This document shows, in pieces, positions 7,546 through 15,971 of a stretch of 64,000 bases of DNA. Numbering within the stretch: position 1 is the stretch's first letter; the number at the start of each line of letters is the position of its first letter. The DNA is from Guptibacillus algicola (GTDB lineage: Bacteria; Bacillota; Bacilli; Bacillales; Guptibacillaceae): contig NZ_JAIVAF010000006.1 of NCBI RefSeq assembly GCF_020171805.1, forward strand, positions 62,001 to 126,000. Reading direction: 5' to 3'. A program made the translations under genes and the position numbers. The notes below the pieces were generated by a model. It did no database searches, was not told where the DNA came from, and saw only the letters and a list, made by a program, of their open reading frames with translations.

Positions 7546-9229
7546 ACATTTCTTGCGGTGCATGTAGACCGAGTAGTCTCAAACCTTCTGTTAACACGAC
7601 TGATACTGCCGCAACTAAGTTGAGTCTTGCTTCTTTTTGTAGTTTATCATCAAGTATTCTTACCTGTCCGTAGTACTTATTAAAGGACCTTGAAAGATCT
7701 AATACATACTTTGCCACTAGTGATGGATCATAGTCCCTCCCTGCTCGTTGAATGACTTCAGGAAAATCATTTAGGAGCATAATGATCGGCCATGCTTGTT
7801 CATCGTCAACACCCTGGACCTCACCTTGTGAATATTGCCCTTTGCGTAAAATCGAACATGCTCTCGCATTCGTATACTGAACGTATGGTCCTGTTTCACC
7901 TTCTACTCTCAGCATGCTTTCAAGTGAAAAATCGATGTCATTGCGACGATCATTCTTTAAATCATGGAACATGACTGCTCCTACACCTACATGTTGTGCA
8001 ATCATGCTTTTATTTTGGAGGGTAGGATTTTTTGATTCAATATTAACATTAGCAAGCTGAATGGCTTCTTCTAGCACTTCTTCAAGAAGGACAACCTTTC
8101 CCTTCCTAGTAGACATCTTCTTCCCATCTTTTAACATCATCCCGAACGAAATGTGATGCATGTGATCTGCCCAATCAAACTCAAGTTTTTTCAACACCTC
8201 AATCAGTTGCTTAAAGTGCAAACTTTGTTCATTTCCTACTACGTATAAGGACTGGCTGAATCTGTATGTTTCATACCGATAGATCGCTGCGGCCAAATCA
8301 CGTGTCGCATACAATGTCGCTCCATCTTTTTTCTTTATTAAGCATGGAGGAAGGTTATCATCTTCCATTTCAACGACTAGAGCTCCTTCTGATTCTTTTA
8401 GAAACCCTTTGTCATTCAGTAGATCTACAACACGGTCCATTTTATCGTTGTAAAAAGCTTCGCCATTCGTTGAATCAAAAGAGATATCCATCAGATCATA
8501 AATCCGATTAAATTCTTGTAAGGATTCTTCTCTAAACCACTTCCATAACGCTACAGCTTGCTCATCTCCATCTTCAAGACGCTTAAACCAACCTCTTCCT
8601 TCGTCTTCTAGCGCAGCATCTTTCTCAATTTCTTCATGGAATTTAATATAAAGAGTTAACAACTCTTTAATTGTATTTTGGCGAACTTTCTCTTCATCTC
8701 CCCACTTTAAATAAGCAGCTATCAACTTACCGAACTGAGTTCCCCAATCTCCAAGATGATTAATTCGAACCGGCTCATATCCTATTTTGTATAAAATTAG
8801 TGCTAGTGAATTTCCGATAACGGTTGAACGTAGATGCCCCATTGAAAATGGCTTCGCAATATTAGGTGAAGACATGTCGATTGGGACCTTCCCACCTTGA
8901 CCAACATCGCTTGTCCCATACGATTTTCCACCCTCTAAAATTTTGCCAATAACTGCAGAAGAAGCGTCGCTTTTCTCTAAATAAATATTGAGATACGCTC
9001 CTACAGGCTCACATCTTTCAATCGCAGGATGTTCAACTTTTTCAGCTAGTTCTTGAGCAATTTGTTGAGGGGACCTTCTCATTATTTTGGCAAGATCAAA
9101 ACAAGGAAAGGCAAAATCTCCATAGCTTTCTTGACTTGGTTTTTCAATTCGTTTCATGATGATCTCGTATTCAACCTTTTTCTCGATTGCATGATACAGT
9201 TCATTTGCAAAGATGTCTTTATAATTCAA
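7544..9229 (-). CDS. argS: Arginyl-tRNA synthetase
   Basis: Charges tRNA-Arg. About 561 residues. Seen: N-terminal additional domain, then SPNIAKPFSMGHLRST containing the class I HIGH-equivalent motif, later the KMSTRKGK loop and a C-terminal DALR-type anticodon domain (NARACSILRK to SRSFNKYYGQ). Start is TTG at 9229, 8 nt after GGAGG; the frame stays open into the T-box leader but those upstream residues encode the terminator hairpin and are not translated. Expression is controlled by the T-box just upstream. Confidence 0.96.
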   Translation of the reverse strand: MNYKDIFANELYHAIEKKVEYEIIMKRIEKPSQESYGDFAFPCFDLAKIMRRSPQQIAQELAEKVEHPAIERCEPVGAYLNIYLEKSDASSAVIGKILEGGKSYGTSDVGQGGKVPIDMSSPNIAKPFSMGHLRSTVIGNSLALILYKIGYEPVRINHLGDWGTQFGKLIAAYLKWGDEEKVRQNTIKELLTLYIKFHEEIEKDAALEDEGRGWFKRLEDGDEQAVALWKWFREESLQEFNRIYDLMDISFDSTNGEAFYNDKMDRVVDLLNDKGFLKESEGALVVEMEDDNLPPCLIKKKDGATLYATRDLAAAIYRYETYRFSQSLYVVGNEQSLHFKQLIEVLKKLEFDWADHMHHISFGMMLKDGKKMSTRKGKVVLLEEVLEEAIQLANVNIESKNPTLQNKSMIAQHVGVGAVMFHDLKNDRRNDIDFSLESMLRVEGETGPYVQYTNARACSILRKGQYSQGEVQGVDDEQAWPIIMLLNDFPEVIQRAGRDYDPSLVAKYVLDLSRSFNKYYGQVRILDDKLQKEARLNLVAAVSVVLTEGLRLLGLHAPQEM

Positions 9230-9253
9230 CTCAGGTTCCTCCTCTTTAACTAA

Positions 9254-9497
9254 ACAAAAAACTCCGCCTCTATATAAAATAGAGACGGAGTTCTTCCGCG
9301 GTACCACTCTTATTGCCTGGTCATAACCAGTGCCAACTTAATTTCCGTAACGGGGAAACCGACCATTCCTACTAGTTGTTCAGAACAGTATCTTGAAAGT
9401 CCGGTTCATGTATGCCTCGGCTCCAGGCTCACACCATCCCCGGATCGCTTTTCCCTTAACAAACACTACTCTCTTTCGCATAGACGTTAGTATATTA
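9254..9497 (-). ncRNA. T-box riboswitch leader of argS
   Basis: Antitermination leader that reads uncharged tRNA-Arg. On the minus strand: the stem I motif GGTGTGAGCC (9423-9435 region), a candidate specifier CGG followed by the usual A (9401-9403), then the antiterminator T-box AGAGTGGTACCGCGG (9296-9310). A terminator with 13-bp arms follows (9261-9273 with 9279-9291) and then six T. The CGG specifier is my tentative reading of stem I; the T-box itself is unambiguous. Confidence 0.93.
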
Positions 9498-9503
9498 CTA
9501 ATC

Positions 9504-9531
9504 AGTATAGCTAAATGACGCAAAAAATCAA
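9504..9531 (-). promoter_or_regulatory. SigA promoter of the argS T-box transcript
   Basis: -35 TTGATT (9526-9531) and -10 TATACT (9504-9509) with a 16-nt spacer. The predicted transcript start near 9497 is just upstream of T-box stem I. Confidence 0.7.
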
Positions 9532-9545
9532 TACGTTTCTGATAA

Positions 9546-9728
9546 TTATCCTGAATGTTGTTCCTTCCGTTCTCCATCGGATATACCTTCTTCATATGCT
9601 TCCCGATAAATAGAGGTCATGTACATATAAATCAGCTGTCTTACTTTAGGTTCAACGTTGACGACTTCTAAGTGCTTCATACATCGATCTACAGCGAGCT
9701 TTTCCTTTTGAGTGTTTCTAATCGTCAT
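9546..9728 (-). CDS. Hypothetical protein, 60 residues
   Basis: ATG at 9728 is 8 nt after GGAAGGTGG; an upstream GTG at 9740 overlaps the ribosome site. The product is soluble, helical and charged (KEKLAVDRCMKHLEVV and a Tyr/Met-rich IYMYMTSIYREAYEEG). No known domain recognised. It ends 15 nt before the argS promoter. Confidence 0.6.
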   Translation of the reverse strand: MTIRNTQKEKLAVDRCMKHLEVVNVEPKVRQLIYMYMTSIYREAYEEGISDGERKEQHSG

Positions 9729-9932
9729 CGTAAGAACCACCTTCCGATATAGTTAATTATATTATACAATACTTAAACAACAAGAGACTATACATTCGAC
9801 ATAAGTTATCATAACCTTCATAAAAATGATACAAAAGCCCAGCAATATCAATCTTTCATCTGAGACTTTTTTCATACTCTCCTATTATCCAACTTCTTCA
9901 GTCATACAATTATTGAACATTGGATATACAAA

Positions 9933-9970
9933 GAAAAAACGAGAATGTGCCCTCAGAGCTCATTCCCGTT
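9933..9970 (-). terminator. Terminator overlapping the end of the 104-residue gene
   Basis: acgagaatg (9939-9947) pairs with cattcccgt (9961-9969) with one wobble, then six T on the minus strand. The upstream arm includes the stop codon region (9960-9962). Confidence 0.75.
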
Positions 9971-10274
9971 CTACTTTTTCCATCTCTTCAATTTTCGGTT
10001 CTTTTGATCCGTGCCACGCATAAGCTACGTTGTACAACTCGCCTTCGTCAACTAAGTTCCAAGTGAGTTCATCTTCCACAACAAGTTTCTTCGCTTCACC
10101 TTCACCCTCTGGCTGAACAAAAACATAGTATTCATGATGGTGGCTTTCTTTACTAACGATTTCCCCTCGTTCAATGTGCTCTTCATGGACATATGTATAC
10201 TTCCCTAGTAGAAGAGCTCCAGCGATTACAATGAAACTGCCTATGATTAGATTGGTTAATTTCTTTCGATCCAT
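9960..10274 (-). CDS. Membrane-anchored hypothetical protein, 104 residues
   Basis: ATG at 10274 follows TGGAGGAAAT. Residues 7-24 are a hydrophobic helix, so the rest is probably outside the membrane. A His-rich stretch (SKESHHHEYYVFV) around residue 42-55 is followed by a beta-rich acidic domain. No family recognised. The His cluster could bind metal, which is speculative. Confidence 0.7.
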   Translation of the reverse strand: MDRKKLTNLIIGSFIVIAGALLLGKYTYVHEEHIERGEIVSKESHHHEYYVFVQPEGEGEAKKLVVEDELTWNLVDEGELYNVAYAWHGSKEPKIEEMEKVERE

Positions 10275-10437
10275 ATTTCCTCCATTTTAGTAGACGACAT
10301 TCGTTTACTAATAAGGTACCACAAAACTCGGTTTAGTAACAAAATTCGACTTGTATGTTTAACACAAAATCTCGCAGGGTATCGATTACTATAAGCCGAA
10401 CATACTTATTACTTTACTTACAAGGAGGAACAGCATA

Positions 10438-10605
10438 ATGGCTAAGAACTCTCAATATCAACCGATACATGAAAAAGGTTTTGAATTAAGTGATGCACAA
10501 GAAGTTGCATACGCTAAGGAATTTAAGAAAGCAGATATCGCAGGTGGCATTCGCAAAACGAAAGTAAAACGAGCTAAAAGCGAAAATCCTGATCTATTAA
10601 AATAA
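10438..10605 (+). CDS. Small basic hypothetical protein, 55 residues (YfhD-like pattern)
   Basis: ATG at 10438 has AAGGAGGAACAGCATA upstream, a strong ribosome site, and a strong terminator follows the stop. The peptide is Lys-rich and soluble. Its pattern of a QEV-YA-EF segment followed by a basic RA-rich tail faintly resembles the small YfhD-type proteins of sporulating bacilli. That comparison is weak. Confidence 0.7.
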   Translation: MAKNSQYQPIHEKGFELSDAQEVAYAKEFKKADIAGGIRKTKVKRAKSENPDLLK

Positions 10606-10610
10606 GAACT

Positions 10611-10645
10611 AAGAAAGAGTCATGCATTTTGCATGACTCTTTCTT
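10611..10645 (+). terminator. Terminator after the 55-residue gene
   Basis: aagaaagagtcatgc (10611-10625) and its complement (10631-10645) form a 15-bp stem. Confidence 0.85.
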
Positions 10646-10680
10646 AATTATAGAGGAACCGGGCTTCAGCTTTCCCGATG

Positions 10681-10792
10681 CCGTAGGAGTTTGTATACCG
10701 CTTGCTTTCCTGCGGACGAACGCCCGAGCCTATTAGCGAAAAAAACGTCGCTGTGGGGGCTCGGTCGGAATACATTTCTGAAAGCTACTTTG
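10681..10792. repeat. Intergenic repeat family A, decayed copy
   Basis: Shares ccgtaggagtttg, ataccgc, ggacgaacgcccgagcct and an agcg block with the copy at 43153-43279, in the same order. The right-hand inverted arm is lost or strongly diverged here. No gene is seen in 10646-10910. Confidence 0.7.
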
Positions 10793-10847
10793 TAATAAAA
10801 GATCTTGAATTGATGAATTATTTAATTTAGTTCATTCACATAACAAC

Positions 10848-10868
10848 GTTGATTGGAGCGGAAATCCC
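10848..10868. repeat. Intergenic repeat family B, minimal remnant
   Basis: gttgattggagcgg followed directly by aaatccc equals the left end of the element at 43398-43531 joined to its right end. This is what deletion between the two internal ggagcggaa copies would leave. Confidence 0.65.
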
Positions 10869-10910
10869 TCCACACATTCATGAGGCAACCAAATTAAATT
10901 AGTGAAAAAA

Positions 10911-11552
10911 TCAATCCTCCTGCTTTATGAATGCATCATACCCCTTCGCCTTTAATTCGTTACAGAGCTTTAATGCATGGCTTTTTTCTTTAAACAGGCC
11001 TGCTTGTACAACATACCTTGATGGCTTCATAATTTTAATAGTAGAAAGTGCTACGGACTCGGCTAGCTTTAGACGAAACGAGTGTGTACGAAGTTTTGCC
11101 ATGTCCTCATTTGAGTCTAAGAAACCGTATTCTACGATAATTGTCTCAACTGTGCCTGTTAAGCGGTGCATGTAGTAGTAATCCCGGTTGTCACTACCTT
11201 TCCTAGAGAATATTCTCCTTAAAGGCATTCCAGCTTCCTTTAAAGCCTCACCTGCAGCTGTCGCAAGCATTCCATCTGAATAGATTGAGTGGATGACTTC
11301 TGCGCCAGTTCCTCCACCCGCATTGAAATGATTGCTAATACAAATTGAACCACCAGATCTCTTGACTAGATTCGTACGGTTACCAGGTGTAAGCCCCTTA
11401 TCTTCACTTCTAGTTAGTATCGTTTGGACCCCAAGCTTTTTAAGGAACAACTGCTGATGCAACGATACCTCTAGCGTCCAATCCTTTTCTTTTATTCCTT
11501 TTGCACATGCACCAGGATCTATTCCTCCATGACCTGCATCGATAATAATCAT
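10911..11552 (-). CDS. N-acetylmuramoyl-L-alanine amidase (Amidase_3) with C-terminal SPOR domain, CwlC-like
   Basis: Zinc amidase that cuts the MurNAc-L-Ala bond of peptidoglycan. 213 residues. The Amidase_3 domain (1-170) has DAGHGG with His8, an acidic ligand around Glu22-28, His75 in SNHFNAGG and catalytic Glu140 in VEYGF. Residues about 178-213 form a SPOR-like repeat (YVVQAGLF). There is no signal peptide, as in B. subtilis CwlC, which lyses the mother cell from within. A phage-lysin origin is possible but no phage genes surround it. ATG at 11552 has AGGAGTGAGGA upstream. Confidence 0.9.
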   Translation of the reverse strand: MIIIDAGHGGIDPGACAKGIKEKDWTLEVSLHQQLFLKKLGVQTILTRSEDKGLTPGNRTNLVKRSGGSICISNHFNAGGGTGAEVIHSIYSDGMLATAAGEALKEAGMPLRRIFSRKGSDNRDYYYMHRLTGTVETIIVEYGFLDSNEDMAKLRTHSFRLKLAESVALSTIKIMKPSRYVVQAGLFKEKSHALKLCNELKAKGYDAFIKQED

Positions 11553-11645
11553 TTGTCCTCACTCCTCATTTATAGTTTCCTTCCTCTATATATCGATTTA
11601 AAAAAGGAAAAAGGGGCACCTCTGTACAAATACTTATAAATACCT

Positions 11646-11670
11646 GGAACCTTTGGTAGGAAATACCGTC
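11646..11670 (+). promoter_or_regulatory. ECF-type autoregulatory promoter of the sigma factor gene at 11706
   Basis: GGAAC (11646-11650), exactly 16 nt, then CGTC (11667-11670), followed by TTTAAGAGT. This is the classic extracytoplasmic-function promoter form. The same CTTTGG just after the -35 and CGTCTTTAAGAGT block recur at the permease operon (14919-14943). Confidence 0.8.
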
Positions 11671-11705
11671 TTTAAGAGTAAAAGGATACTAAAAGGGCTG
11701 ATAAG

Positions 11706-12269
11706 ATGAATAAAAGCGATCTCAACTTAATAAAGCAAAAAGATATTTCGTCGTATACCACTGTCCAAAAAACGCAGCTGATCGAACAGTTAATGTCACA
11801 GTTTGGTGAATCCATACTTAGACTTTCTTATACATATGTAAAAGATTGGGGGAAAGCTGAGGACATCGTTCAAGAAGTTTTTCTAACATGCTTCCTGAAA
11901 CTTGATACATACCGAGGAGAAGCTTCCATAAAAAATTGGCTATACCGAATTGCGGTCAATCGCTGTCATGATTACGTTCGAAGCTGGTCATTTAGAAACA
12001 TAATCCCTAGTACGATGCTTAAATTAATGAATTCGCATGATTCATCTCCTGAGTTATTACTCGTCCAAAATGAAGAATCTTTAAAGTTGCGTAATGAAAT
12101 ATTGAAGCTCCCTATTAAATACCGTGAATCATTTATTCTGTTTTATCATGAAGATTTATCAATTAAAGAAATTAGTCACCTTCTCGATACAAAGGAAGCT
12201 ACAATCAAATCACGCCTGCATCGCGCTCGGCGCCTGCTCGAAAACAGCCTGGGTGGAGAAAGTGAGTGA
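11706..12269 (+). CDS. ECF RNA polymerase sigma factor
   Basis: 187 residues. Region 2 runs from about residue 28 to 95 (LRLSYTYVKDWGKAEDIVQE, then IKNWLYRIAVNRCHDYVRSW) and region 4 from about 120 to 180 (LPIKYRESFILFYHEDLSIKEI, with an HTH ending in IKSRLHRARRLL). A 20-residue N-terminal extension precedes region 2. Its partner anti-sigma gene overlaps by four bases (GTGA). An ECF-type promoter upstream indicates autoregulation. It is not SigX, which lies at 18928; closest subgroup not assigned. Confidence 0.92.
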   Translation: MNKSDLNLIKQKDISSYTTVQKTQLIEQLMSQFGESILRLSYTYVKDWGKAEDIVQEVFLTCFLKLDTYRGEASIKNWLYRIAVNRCHDYVRSWSFRNIIPSTMLKLMNSHDSSPELLLVQNEESLKLRNEILKLPIKYRESFILFYHEDLSIKEISHLLDTKEATIKSRLHRARRLLENSLGGESE

Positions 12270-12904
12270 ACGACAACATGAAAACAAACGATTTGAAAAA
12301 ACAGGTGAAACGATCACTGTTTCAGAAAGAGCATTTCACTGAAGCAAAAAAAGAAAAAATGCTCGAAAATATCCTTATCCAGCACTATTCTGGACGCCCT
12401 AGAAGAAAAAGCATGGTACTTGAATGGGTTGGTATCGTCGCTTGCCTCCTATTACTTGTTACGACCACTTTTCAATTAACAGGAACCGAGATGTGGTTTC
12501 CTACAAGCAATAATTCTGCAGAGGAAGCCCTTGATTCACCATATATCAGCGCAGCATATATGAAGCGCTCTACAGAAATAGCAAAGCGAGATACCGATAT
12601 TCTCGATGTTACCTATTTCGCGAAGGGAACGACACTTCATTTGGAGTTAATGGTACCTGAGACGCTTTCAGAAGCTAAGATGAAGGAAGCGGCTAATACC
12701 TATCTGACATTATTATCGCACCTCTATATCGAAGAATATAATGGACTTGGCGATCTTTGGCGGTACTACTCAGTGGATATCATCATCACTGCAGAAAACG
12801 AATATGTGATTCAAAATTACTTTGATGAAAACCAAGATGCGATTTTGTTGAAAGGTACGAAAGCAAGAGAAGATACTAGCATCAACTGGAATTCAACAAA
12901 CTGA
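12266..12904 (+). CDS. Probable membrane anti-sigma factor for the adjacent ECF sigma
   Basis: 212 residues starting at GTG 12266, overlapping the sigma stop by GTGA. The cytosolic N-terminus of about 45 basic residues (KKQVKRSLFQKEHFTEAKKE) is followed by one membrane helix around 51-68 and an extracytoplasmic domain of about 140 residues. That layout and the coupling fit an anti-sigma factor. There is no zinc-binding HxxxCxxC motif. Assignment rests on context and topology. Confidence 0.75.
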   Translation: MNDNMKTNDLKKQVKRSLFQKEHFTEAKKEKMLENILIQHYSGRPRRKSMVLEWVGIVACLLLLVTTTFQLTGTEMWFPTSNNSAEEALDSPYISAAYMKRSTEIAKRDTDILDVTYFAKGTTLHLELMVPETLSEAKMKEAANTYLTLLSHLYIEEYNGLGDLWRYYSVDIIITAENEYVIQNYFDENQDAILLKGTKAREDTSINWNSTN

Positions 12905-12914
12905 TTTTGACCAA

Positions 12915-12948
12915 ACGAAAAGCACAACCTCTCCGGTTGTGCTTTCTA
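12915..12948. terminator. Bidirectional terminator between anti-sigma and permease genes
   Basis: aaagcacaacc (12919-12929) and ggttgtgcttt (12935-12945) form an 11-bp stem with a 5-nt loop, used by both converging operons. Confidence 0.85.
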
Positions 12949-13995
12949 CTATCTATTGACAGCTTTTCGTTCTTGAAATTTGTAATCTTCTTCATTGATA
13001 AAGTGAAACGAACTTGCTGACGCATCCTTTTCAATTGTGCGTTTCTTCTGTTTACTCCTCCGCTTTATGCCTGCCTGTCGATTTATTGTCTGCTTATACC
13101 CTTCAAGGGCAATATTCACTGAAAAGATAACGAGCACGAAGAAAAGAATTGGGATAAGCGGAATCCATGTATTATACGGAAGATATTCATATGTAGAACC
13201 AATAAGACCTGACCACTCTGAAGAGACGGACCGATATTCATCCCCTAACTCTGGATCTGGAGAAAAAAGTGTACCTCCAAAGAATAATTTGAGCAATCCT
13301 AGATGAAGCAATAGAATGAACACATTGATTAACTGTTGAAGGAATATGATGGTCATTCTTGGCCACAAATGAGGCAAGATGTGCCTGAATAAGATACTTA
13401 TCTTAGAACCACCAAGAATTCTGGCTCCTTCAATATAGCTCTTTTGCCAAAGCGAATTTGTTTCATTCGATATAAGGACTGTGGTGGTTGGAACAGCGAC
13501 GGCTGTTAATATAATGACTTCAAAAATCGCTCGCTCATAGAAGGTATATTGAAACGTGCCCTCCATCCCGTTCTCCATCAACACACCACGTAAAATAAAA
13601 TAACTCAACAAAGAAATTGGGATATACTGCATAGCGTCAACCATCCCCGACGATACTCTAGATATTTTTCTTGTGAAAGTACCAGAGATTACTCCCGCTA
13701 CAAACGACAACGCTATCCTCATACAGGCTACTAGAATCGCTATCCCAATCGTGTATTTTGCACCGATAATGATTTGCTGAAACAGGTGAAAGCCTAATTG
13801 ATCTGTCCCAAAAGGTGGTACATGTGTAGGTGGTAATGGAGCTTTATCGATTAAATTTCCATCCTCATTATAGAGCAAGAAGGTTTGTGGAATATGGTCA
13901 TCATAGGCAATCGAATAGTAGACGCTCCCACCAAAGAGTAGTAATAGTACGATCATCCCGATAAGAAACATTGGATTTTTAATCACAGCTAGCAA
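12949..13995 (-). CDS. DppC-like ABC transporter permease, second gene of an orphan permease pair
   Basis: 348-residue permease of the BPD_transp_1 type, with an N-terminal helix, an extracytoplasmic loop of about 50 residues containing HVPPFGTDQLG (as in DppC/OppC) and at least five further helices. The EAA loop reads GARILGGSKISILFRHILP. The C-terminal 50 residues are basic and cytosolic. Start is TTG at 13995, 6 nt after AAGGGGGG. The pair lacks any adjacent ATPase or binding protein, so it must borrow them or do something else. Confidence 0.85.
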   Translation of the reverse strand: MLAVIKNPMFLIGMIVLLLLFGGSVYYSIAYDDHIPQTFLLYNEDGNLIDKAPLPPTHVPPFGTDQLGFHLFQQIIIGAKYTIGIAILVACMRIALSFVAGVISGTFTRKISRVSSGMVDAMQYIPISLLSYFILRGVLMENGMEGTFQYTFYERAIFEVIILTAVAVPTTTVLISNETNSLWQKSYIEGARILGGSKISILFRHILPHLWPRMTIIFLQQLINVFILLLHLGLLKLFFGGTLFSPDPELGDEYRSVSSEWSGLIGSTYEYLPYNTWIPLIPILFFVLVIFSVNIALEGYKQTINRQAGIKRRSKQKKRTIEKDASASSFHFINEEDYKFQERKAVNR

Positions 13996-14013
13996 TTCTT
14001 TTCCCCCCTTTCA

Positions 14014-14871
14014 TTATGACAATGCCTCTGCTTTTGAAACGCGTTCTGCAAGTAGTTGGTAGAGTGATAACATGATGAAGATTGGCACAAAAAGAAGAAG
14101 TGCACTTGCCGTAAAAATTTCAGCTGTCGGATTGCGATACATAAAGCGTATAATTCCGTTTAAATTAAAAACGAACTCCATTATGAATAAATTAGAAAGC
14201 GCAAACCAAACGATCGATTTAGAATGAAAATAAATCGGTAATAATGCATTCCTAAACATATGAATAAACACGAGTGCAGAACGAGTTACACCCTTTGTTT
14301 TTGCCAATTCAATATAAGGCTTATCTGCTTCTTCCTCCAAAACATGCAACATTATTCGATAGAATAGTAAGGATGGCAAAATCGATAATACGAGAATAGG
14401 TAACGCGTAGATTCGTTCAAAAGACGCAATATCAACGAGTAGAATGCTTGTCTTCTTATAAAACCAAATGACACCAATCTGTACAACTGCGAGAACAAAA
14501 ACATCAGGTAATGATTCGAACAAAAATAATCCTCGCTTTATGATTCGTTGAAAAGGTCGTGGAAGCATAACCGTGACATATGCTGAACCTAAGCCTACTA
14601 AGAAAGCAATCAGTAAAGCACTGAATAGCAAGATCAACGAATAAGTCAGATATGTAAAGATTTCAGGAAATAAAGCATATTGATTGTTTCCAATTCTAAA
14701 CGTGAGCTCATCATAATGAATAAGGTTCTGTACAGTAGATGTTAATCGATCCACATATCCCCCAATATCAAGTTTCATGCCATCAAACAAGCCTGGTAAT
14801 GCACCAAGTAACAACACACCAATAAATGAAGCTAGGAATTTCACCCCGAATCGGTTGATCCCTCTACTCAT
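14014..14871 (-). CDS. DppB-like ABC transporter permease, first gene of the orphan permease pair
   Basis: 285 residues with about six membrane helices; helix 1 (11-28) and an extracytoplasmic loop precede the permease core. The EAA loop reads ELAKTKGVTRSALVFIHMFRN, matching DppB/OppB. ATG at 14871 has AAAGGGGATCT upstream. The DppC-like gene follows 18 nt later. An ECF-type promoter very similar to the one in front of the sigma gene at 11706 lies 48 nt upstream. Confidence 0.85.
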   Translation of the reverse strand: MSRGINRFGVKFLASFIGVLLLGALPGLFDGMKLDIGGYVDRLTSTVQNLIHYDELTFRIGNNQYALFPEIFTYLTYSLILLFSALLIAFLVGLGSAYVTVMLPRPFQRIIKRGLFLFESLPDVFVLAVVQIGVIWFYKKTSILLVDIASFERIYALPILVLSILPSLLFYRIMLHVLEEEADKPYIELAKTKGVTRSALVFIHMFRNALLPIYFHSKSIVWFALSNLFIMEFVFNLNGIIRFMYRNPTAEIFTASALLLFVPIFIMLSLYQLLAERVSKAEALS

Positions 14872-14918
14872 ATAGATCCCCTTTCATAGCCTATCTATTT
14901 CTACTACTCACTCTTAAA

Positions 14919-14944
14919 GACGTAAACTATTCCCAAAGGTTTCA
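14919..14944 (-). promoter_or_regulatory. ECF-type promoter of the orphan permease operon
   Basis: On the minus strand TGAAAC (14939-14944), 16 nt, CGTC (14919-14922). The CTTTGG after the -35 and the CGTCTTTAAGAGT block are shared with the ECF sigma promoter at 11646-11670. That points to control by that sigma factor. Confidence 0.78.
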
Positions 14945-15038
14945 GTTTGAAAAGATGAAATTTCAATTTCTGTCAGTGATGAATTTTCTTAAGTGTGAAT
15001 AGGTTGATAAAAGTAGCATTATGAGAGGAGGCTTTTCT

Positions 15039-15971
15039 ATGAACAGCTCACTTGAGATGATCCGAAAAATAAATGGCATAACAGCACTCAAAAGTCATTT
15101 CACTACCCTCATCGAACAAGATCGAAAGCTTGCCGCTTTACAAGTTAACGATGAAGAGGTTTCATTTCCAACCCTATATACACTTTCATCCTTAATAACT
15201 ACTAATCAATTAACTAAGTACTTATCTGACAGAAATAAGGTAGCACTCGCACTTAGAAAGGATATTCTAGCTAAAGAACGATCTCCGGCTACACCTTTTC
15301 CATACTCAATATGTGAAACCCCTCAACTCATTCACTCTGTTCTAAAGTGGATTGTTGACACGGGAGCTAACGAGAACTTGAACTCCAAATATCGCTTCGT
15401 CTTAGATCGTTCTGCAGGCTTATTAACAACGATCTATCATGACCCTACTGATCTTCCTGCTGTTTCACAATTATTGTTTAAGAGAAACCATGATAGTCAT
15501 CAAACACATTATTTAACCTGGGCATATTTTTCTTCACAAAATTTTAGTTGTTTGCTTCCTATCGGCGAACGATTAGCATCGGGGGACGAAGCTGAAAAGG
15601 AATTCGCGTTGGAACTTCTCCATTTTATTCCTGGTATAGATGAAGCTAAAGAGCCTTACGTTCATTTTAGAAACTGGTATGAAGAAAACCTTCCATACCT
15701 TGTTCTAAATGAAGATAGCTATGAGATGACCGCTCAATTAGAACCTTATTGTGTTGATTATATGTTGAAATATAAAGAGCAGCAGACGAATACTAGATAT
15801 CATGACGAGGAATTCAAAGCATTACCATCAGAAACACAAAAGATACTTGGAGATTTCTCATATAAGTTAAGGAAGTATTCTCGCTCAGAATGGAAGGAAT
15901 GGTTAAATAGACCTCTAGATGCGCAGGTTCAATCGATTGAGGAGGTAAACCATGATACTTATAGGAGGTAA
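15039..15971 (+). CDS. Hypothetical protein coupled to tgl, 310 residues
   Basis: ATG at 15039 lies 7 nt after GAGAGGAGG; an in-frame ATG at 15021 precedes the ribosome site. The protein appears soluble and helical with no signal peptide or recognised motif. Segments such as SQLLFKRNHDSHQTHYLTWAY and an IPGIDEAKEPY region hint at HEAT-like helices, without firm support. Its 3' end overlaps tgl by 20 nt, so the two are co-translated. A spore-coat role is suggested only by that partner. Confidence 0.8.
   Translation: MNSSLEMIRKINGITALKSHFTTLIEQDRKLAALQVNDEEVSFPTLYTLSSLITTNQLTKYLSDRNKVALALRKDILAKERSPATPFPYSICETPQLIHSVLKWIVDTGANENLNSKYRFVLDRSAGLLTTIYHDPTDLPAVSQLLFKRNHDSHQTHYLTWAYFSSQNFSCLLPIGERLASGDEAEKEFALELLHFIPGIDEAKEPYVHFRNWYEENLPYLVLNEDSYEMTAQLEPYCVDYMLKYKEQQTNTRYHDEEFKALPSETQKILGDFSYKLRKYSRSEWKEWLNRPLDAQVQSIEEVNHDTYRR

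Noticed and set aside
9380-9595. 71-residue minus-strand frame
   Set aside because: It lies inside the argS T-box leader and its promoter; the RNA structure explains the sequence.
10911-11552. Prophage endolysin
   Set aside because: No holin, tail or other phage gene is nearby; a CwlC-like amidase explains the missing signal peptide.
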